A stretch of DNA of 8,266 bases from an uncultured bacterium (GTDB lineage Bacteria > Patescibacteriota > Minisyncoccia > Phycocordibacterales > GWA1-40-21). The notes beneath the pieces are model-generated. The model searched no databases. It was not told the origin of the DNA and saw only the letters and a list, made by a program, of their open reading frames with translations. The translations under genes were made by a program, and so were the position numbers. Below are positions 5,701 to 8,266 of this stretch, piece after piece; the first letter of the stretch is position 1, and the number at the start of each line of letters is the position of its first letter. The DNA is taken from positions 1 to 8,266 of the forward strand of contig CAIPUJ010000111.1 of NCBI GenBank assembly GCA_903868205.1, in the 5' to 3' direction.

Positions 5701-6141
5701 TTAGATGGAGCAGAATTAAATGGGAAGATAGATAGAATTGTAATTTTGGAAGACGGAGAGCTTGAGGTTCATGATTACAAGACCGGTAAACCTTTGGAAG
5801 ATTGGGAAGATAATACTGATCCATACAAAAAGACTAAATCATATGAATATGAGAGACAACTCACTTTCTATAAGTTACTTGTAGAAAATTCGAGAGAATT
5901 TGGTGGAAAGAAAAAAGTAACAAAAGGGGTTTTGGATTTTGTTGAACCAAAGAGAGAAAGTGGTCAGATAATCACACTTGATATGATTATTACAGAAGAA
6001 AAAACAGAGAGACTCAAGAATCTAGTAAATATAGTTTATAAAAAAATTAAAAATCTAGATTTTCCAGATATTAGTAAATATTCTAAAGATTTAAATGGCA
6101 TAAAAGATTTCGAGGAAGATTTGTTAGAGGGAAAAATATAA
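2749..6141 (+). CDS. UvrD/PcrA-type superfamily 1A helicase fused to a C-terminal RecB-family PD-(D/E)XK nuclease
   Basis: A 3'-5' DNA helicase and nuclease in one chain of 1130 residues. Helicase motifs in order: Q motif LNKQQKQAV (10-18), Walker A GPGSGKT (30-36), Ia LTFTEAA (60-66), Walker B VDEFQD (331-336), III GDDDQAVYKFQG (364-375), IV QNYRS (398-402), V TAHGAKGLEFE (715-725), VI LFYVAITRAKR (767-777). The C-terminal nuclease has GTAIH (H906), GKIDRI (D995), HDYKTG (D1009, K1011) and the QLTFY motif (Q1037), so it should be active. No cysteine cluster is present, so it lacks the iron-sulfur site of AddB-type nucleases. Architecture resembles AddA and the mycobacterial AdnA/AdnB subunits rather than plain UvrD. 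It starts 1 nt after the exonuclease stop with no Shine-Dalgarno sequence, so translation is probably coupled. Probable role: processing of double-strand breaks or foreign DNA; no second AddB-like subunit is visible here. Confidence 0.92.
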   Translation: MNFEQRYKELNKQQKQAVDTIDGPLLVVAGPGSGKTEILSLRVGKILQESQILASNILCLTFTEAASLNMRNRLAKLIGQEGYRVAIHTFHNFCVEIIQKYPEYFYSGAYFSPANELTQIQILQEIFEKLPHKNPLSSVHPEQGFVYLKDSLYLIGNLKKAGIEPDEFKKILNHNKKLIPEINETIQNIFTDKISKETIAKAFTGLEKLKKLSDKTTKDFPKILFKNLAETTYESLKKATEDADELGKTNPLTAWKGDFLKKDDENNNVLKDTVYTEKLLAFADIYENHRKSMLEKGYYDFDDMILDCKSALQQNPALRYEIQEQYQYILVDEFQDTNGAQMELLQLITDAPVNEGKPNIMAVGDDDQAVYKFQGAELSNILNFQKIFKDVKVVTMTQNYRSTQDILDIAREMIIKGEERLENLFPEIEKNLVASNPNIKKGDIKHKEFATSAHEYHFIAKEIRKRIDNGENPEEIAVIARKHFQLEEIVAYLKGEKIDVRYEREQNVFKEPHIAQIITISKFLTSLTNKHKDEADEYLPEILSFPFWNLKREDVWKISLSARRGENEKNWIEVMLESENSKIKDVANFLIELGVRSENEPLEKILDSIVGSHIPLSEESEDSDLENLPQIDGNFVSPFKGFYFSKEKFEHSKAEYLSFLSSLRVFVNALREYKSGEVLSIKDLVEFIELHEKNEIPLNDQSPFSRLKGAVNLMTAHGAKGLEFETVFVLSCQDDIWAGRGMSSKLVFPSNLPIGPSGDTEDDKLRLFYVAITRAKRHLYLTSYQTKENGKEAKKLRFLVSEKDDESHEKQALKTLYIPEQASKDEDAPEPHEVLTASWLDYRTTPFIGSEKKILETLVEEYKMPVTHLNNFLNVGKGGPQYFLEQNLLRFPQSKTSSGSYGTAIHRTLEKFILSFKKEGKLSPKKEVLDWFIVFLKKERLAPEDFKQYSERGLEALEAFLNKKQNTFNQKDIVEFNFRDQGVMLDGAELNGKIDRIVILEDGELEVHDYKTGKPLEDWEDNTDPYKKTKSYEYERQLTFYKLLVENSREFGGKKKVTKGVLDFVEPKRESGQIITLDMIITEEKTERLKNLVNIVYKKIKNLDFPDISKYSKDLNGIKDFEEDLLEGKI

Positions 6142-6143
6142 TA

Positions 6144-6176
6144 AAAAAACCACTTACATAATGTAAGTGGTTTTTT
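6144..6176. terminator. Bidirectional intrinsic terminator between convergent genes
   Basis: A 15-bp perfect stem (6144-6158 with 6162-6176) with a 3-nt TAA loop, containing CCACTTACA and TGTAAGTGG. An A-run flanks the left side and a T-run the right, so both the helicase gene (plus) and the dsbA-like gene (minus) can end here. It begins 2 nt after the helicase stop and ends 13 nt before the dsbA-like stop. Confidence 0.9.
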
Positions 6177-6189
6177 ATACTTTTTATAC

Positions 6190-6987
6190 TTATTTAGTTA
6201 AAGTATCTATCAAAGTTTTTAATACGGCTTCAGGCAAAGCACCATTCAAAATTATTCTCTTCTTATCGCTTGAAATTGTGATGTTGTCACCTAAACCATT
6301 TTGTGAAATAAAGTTTGTAAGAGTTGTTTCTGTTGCTTTATTTATCGCGTTATTTAATACAACTACATTGTAAGGTGTTCCTCTTGCTCCAGCTTTTACA
6401 CCATCTTGGTATTGAGCCTCTACAGTTGCCGCCATCTTACCACTTGAAAGACATGCATTGAACTTTGTGACATCTAATCCGATTTCTTTTGCAAAGACAG
6501 GAAGTTGTGCAGCATCTAAACCGTTGTTTCCAGGAGTCTTTGAATAAATAGTATTCAACATTGCCCAGAAAGATTTGTTTCCACCAAGCTCATTTGCACA
6601 TTCTGTTGCTTCAGCTTCTTTTCTTGCTTTTGAATGTAGCTGGTCAAGTGGAAAATGTCTGTATACCCAAGCCACCTTTCCATCTTTTCCATAGGTATCG
6701 ATTATACTATTCATTGTTACTTGATGTCTCTTACAGAAAGGACATTCAGTATCTGAATACTCAACTATTTTTACTTCTGCATTTGGATTACCCAAGATAT
6801 GTTCATCTGCACTTATCGCCTTTGGTGCTCCAGCGGTATTTGTTTTTGCTGGTGTACTTGGTTTATTTACTGCTACAGGGGCACTATTATCTTTATTTGA
6901 AAAATAAATTGCTCCAGCAATTACGAAACCGGCTAATAGGATAGCTCCGGGGACATAGTATACACTTTGTTCTTGTTTATTAGACAT
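6190..6987 (-). CDS. Membrane-anchored DsbA-like thiol:disulfide oxidoreductase
   Basis: A thioredoxin-fold protein acting outside the cytoplasmic membrane on cysteine pairs of exported proteins. Residues 11-30 form one membrane anchor (YVPGAILLAGFVIAGAIYFS) behind a short polar N-terminus. A Pro/Ala/Thr/Lys-rich linker (31-57) follows, then the DsbA-type domain (about 60-265) starting HILGNPNAEVKIVEYSD. The active site is C82-P-F-C85. The cis-proline loop is GTP (P205). C130 and C179 lie in the helical insert and probably form a second disulfide. Related domains usually go from GTP through two short strands directly to the NGA...VLKTLID helix; here about 30 extra residues (roughly 213-244) intervene. 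No lipobox is present. No DsbB or VKOR partner lies in this window. The start at 6987 precedes a clean anchor but has no Shine-Dalgarno sequence; the promoter is at 7021-7029. A reductase or isomerase role cannot be excluded. Confidence 0.9.
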   Translation of the reverse strand: MSNKQEQSVYYVPGAILLAGFVIAGAIYFSNKDNSAPVAVNKPSTPAKTNTAGAPKAISADEHILGNPNAEVKIVEYSDTECPFCKRHQVTMNSIIDTYGKDGKVAWVYRHFPLDQLHSKARKEAEATECANELGGNKSFWAMLNTIYSKTPGNNGLDAAQLPVFAKEIGLDVTKFNACLSSGKMAATVEAQYQDGVKAGARGTPYNVVVLNNAINKATETTLTNFISQNGLGDNITISSDKKRIILNGALPEAVLKTLIDTLTK

Positions 6988-7020
6988 TTGTTATTTTAAT
7001 TAAACTATTAATGTGGGATA

Positions 7021-7029
7021 ATTATATCA
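7021..7029 (-). promoter_or_regulatory. Extended -10 promoter of the dsbA-like gene
   Basis: The minus strand reads TGATATAAT here (-10 TATAAT at 7021-7026, TG extension at 7028-7029). A weak -35, TTGTGT, is the complement of 7042-7047 at a 15-nt spacer; ACTTGT (7044-7049) gives 17 nt. Transcription would start near 7014, giving a leader of about 27 nt that lacks a Shine-Dalgarno sequence. Confidence 0.65.
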
Positions 7030-7033
7030 TAAT
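7025..7033 (+). promoter_or_regulatory. Probable -10 region of uppP, overlapping the divergent promoter
   Basis: CATAAT (7028-7033) or TATCAT (7025-7030) would place the start of transcription near 7037-7040, only about 10 nt before the uppP ATG at 7050. The sequence ATTAT-ATC-ATAAT (7021-7033) is self-complementary, so one element can serve both directions. No convincing -35 is seen and there is no Shine-Dalgarno sequence before uppP. Confidence 0.4.
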
Positions 7034-7049
7034 AATTTAAAACACAAGT

Positions 7050-7853
7050 ATGCATATTTTTGATTCAATAATTTTAGGAATAGTTCAAGGTCTAACAGAA
7101 TTTCTACCGATATCTTCTTCGGGACATTTAATAATAGCTAGAGATATACTTGGGTGGAATAGTTCAAATAGCCTTTCTTTTGATGCGGTACTTCAACTTG
7201 CGACAGCCTTAGCTTTAGTGGTTTATTTCTGGAAAGATATATTTAGACTTATAAAAGTTTTTTTTGCTTTGATTTTTAGAAAAACAGTAGAGCACAAAGA
7301 TACGGTTTTAATCTTTGCAATTATTGCCGGTACTATTCCAGCTCTTATACTAGGATTATTTTTAGAAAAATATATGGAGACTATTTTCCGAAGTGCTGGG
7401 CTAGTCGCTTTGGTTTTGATTATTGGAAGTATTGTAATGTATTTTGCAGAAAAATTTGCTCAGAAAAATAAAGATTTAAATATTAAAAAAGGATTTTGGA
7501 TCGGGTGTTTCCAGTGTCTTGCATTAGTTCCAGGTTTTTCTCGTTCCGGTGCAACTATTTCTGGAGGATTATTTTTAGGACTAAATAGGGAAGACGCTGC
7601 TAGATTTAGCTTCTTACTCTCAATACCAATAATATTAGGGTCGGGACTCAAGAAATTACTAGATTTGTTCCAATCTGGCTTTGTCTTGGATTCAGGTATA
7701 AGTTTATTGATTGCTTCTATTACAGCTTTTGTAGTTGGTATTTTGGCCATAGGCTTTTTGATGAAATATCTTAAAAAACATTCTCTCAATATATTCATCT
7801 GGTATAGGGTTATATTAGCCATCTTGGTTTTGGCCTTTATATACTTAGTCTAA
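7050..7853 (+). CDS. uppP: Undecaprenyl-diphosphate phosphatase UppP (BacA)
   Basis: Integral membrane enzyme that dephosphorylates undecaprenyl diphosphate to the monophosphate, recycling the lipid carrier for peptidoglycan and other wall polymers; overproduction of the family confers bacitracin tolerance. The family signature is intact: the (E/Q)xxxE motif Q13-GLT-E17 followed by FLPISSSGHL (H26), and the second motif PGFSRSGAT (161-169, R165, S166). About eight hydrophobic segments and a length of 267 aa match the family. The start at 7050 gives the usual short N-terminus before the first motif. It is divergent from the dsbA-like gene, 62 nt away, with overlapping promoter elements. The next gene, rplU, follows after 44 nt and has its own promoter, although read-through is possible because no good terminator separates them. 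Confidence 0.96.
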   Translation: MHIFDSIILGIVQGLTEFLPISSSGHLIIARDILGWNSSNSLSFDAVLQLATALALVVYFWKDIFRLIKVFFALIFRKTVEHKDTVLIFAIIAGTIPALILGLFLEKYMETIFRSAGLVALVLIIGSIVMYFAEKFAQKNKDLNIKKGFWIGCFQCLALVPGFSRSGATISGGLFLGLNREDAARFSFLLSIPIILGSGLKKLLDLFQSGFVLDSGISLLIASITAFVVGILAIGFLMKYLKKHSLNIFIWYRVILAILVLAFIYLV

Positions 7854-7860
7854 AAAAGAC

Positions 7861-7889
7861 TTGCGAAAAATCTTGTTTTCGTGTAATAT
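7861..7889 (+). promoter_or_regulatory. Promoter of rplU, predicted to give a nearly leaderless message
   Basis: TTGCGA (7861-7866), a 17-nt spacer and TAATAT (7884-7889). The expected start of transcription is at about 7896, one or two nt before the rplU ATG at 7898. No Shine-Dalgarno sequence is present (GTGTAATATATTGGCTT precedes the ATG), which fits leaderless translation. Within the spacer CGAAAA and TTTTCG can pair, but there is no T-run, so this is not a terminator for uppP. Confidence 0.55.
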
Positions 7890-7897
7890 ATTGGCTT

Positions 7898-8215
7898 ATG
7901 GAATTCGCAGTAATAAAAACAGGAGGAAAACAATATAAAGTTTCAAAAGGTGACACACTAAAGGTGGAAAAGCTTATTGGAACATATAAGGAAGGCGATA
8001 AAATCGTTTTTGATAAAGTATTACTTGTCGACAACGGCAAAGATACCACTATCGGAACACCTTTTATAGATGGCGCCTCAGTAGAAGCTACTCTAGTGAA
8101 ATCAGCCAAAAGACCTACAGTTACAGTCATCCACTACAAACAAAAGAGCAGATACTTCAAGAAAAACGGTCACAGACAGCCTTACTTTGAAGTCAAAATA
8201 GACGCAATCAAATAA
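7898..8215 (+). CDS. rplU: 50S ribosomal protein L21
   Basis: Large-subunit ribosomal protein that binds 23S rRNA. The N-terminal beta domain begins MEFAVIKTGGKQYKVSKGD, the usual L21 opening, and the C-terminal part carries the family signature (about residues 76-103: VIHYKQKSRYFKKNGHRQPYFEVKI with a basic loop and GHRQPY). Length (105 aa) is typical. The start is fixed by alignment of the first residues to the family. In most bacteria rplU is followed by rpmA (L27), but here a terminator begins 4 nt after the stop, so L21 is expressed apart from L27. It has its own promoter overlapping the uppP end. Confidence 0.97.
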   Translation: MEFAVIKTGGKQYKVSKGDTLKVEKLIGTYKEGDKIVFDKVLLVDNGKDTTIGTPFIDGASVEATLVKSAKRPTVTVIHYKQKSRYFKKNGHRQPYFEVKIDAIK

Positions 8216-8219
8216 TTTT

Positions 8220-8260
8220 AAAGTCCCCGAGAATAAACCCCTCGGGGACTTTTATTTTAT
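8220..8260 (+). terminator. Intrinsic terminator of rplU
   Basis: A 12-bp perfect stem, AAAGTCCCCGAG (8220-8231) with CTCGGGGACTTT (8241-8252), a 9-nt loop (AATAAACCC) and the tail TTTTATTTTAT. Four G-C pairs in a row make it strong. It starts 4 nt after the rplU stop. Confidence 0.93.
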
Positions 8261-8266
8261 ATGATA

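Noticed and set aside
7460..7822. A long minus-strand reading frame opposite uppP.
   Set aside because: Shadow of the uppP coding frame; no family resemblance, while the plus frame has complete UppP motifs.
7843..7881. Possible terminator between uppP and rplU (AGTC/GACT and CGAAAA/TTTTCG pairings).
   Set aside because: Stems are short and not followed by a T-run on the plus strand.

Overview
This AT-rich window (roughly one third G+C by eye) looks like chromosomal DNA of a small-genome bacterium, most likely a Patescibacteria/CPR member of the Paceibacteria (Parcubacteria) type. That placement is an inference from the compact gene packing, the lysine-rich housekeeping sigma factor, the membrane-anchored DsbA-like protein and protein-level resemblance; no 16S gene is present to prove it. 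All identified genes stop with TAA, and no in-frame TGA interrupts them, which fits the standard bacterial code and argues against the UGA=Gly code of Gracilibacteria.

Layout: (1) 4-1218, rpoD, a group 1 sigma-70 factor with a basic N-terminal tail. (2) 1219-1360, a short direct repeat, a hairpin-closed RNA-like element and an intrinsic terminator. (3) 1410-1730, a self-contained transcription unit: near-consensus promoter, a 53-residue two-helix membrane protein with two possible Shine-Dalgarno/start pairs, and a long-stem terminator. (4) 1744-2030, a gene-free regulatory stretch holding three back-to-back palindromes separated by exactly 4 nt each, then a 22-nt inverted repeat and two extended -10 promoters. 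(5) 2031-6141, a two-gene operon: an ExoX-like DEDDh exonuclease and a 1130-residue UvrD-type helicase fused to a RecB-like nuclease. (6) A shared bidirectional terminator at 6144-6176. (7) 6190-6987 on the minus strand, a membrane-anchored DsbA-like thioredoxin-fold protein. (8) Divergent from it, uppP (undecaprenyl-diphosphate phosphatase) at 7050-7853. (9) rplU (ribosomal protein L21) at 7898-8215, with its own promoter and terminator.

How the parts fit: the exonuclease and helicase-nuclease lie 1 nt apart and probably form a DNA end-processing or repair module. DsbA-like protein and UppP both serve the cell envelope (disulfide formation or exchange outside the membrane; recycling of the lipid carrier for wall polymers) and are fired from one symmetric promoter region. 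rpoD and rplU are core information-processing genes. Promoters seen here repeatedly use the extended -10 form TATGnTATAAT, and the sigma factor keeps the residues that read it. The most unusual non-coding features are the palindrome array (1744-1853), the inverted repeat around the exonuclease promoter (1895-2028), and the hairpin element at 1251-1314.
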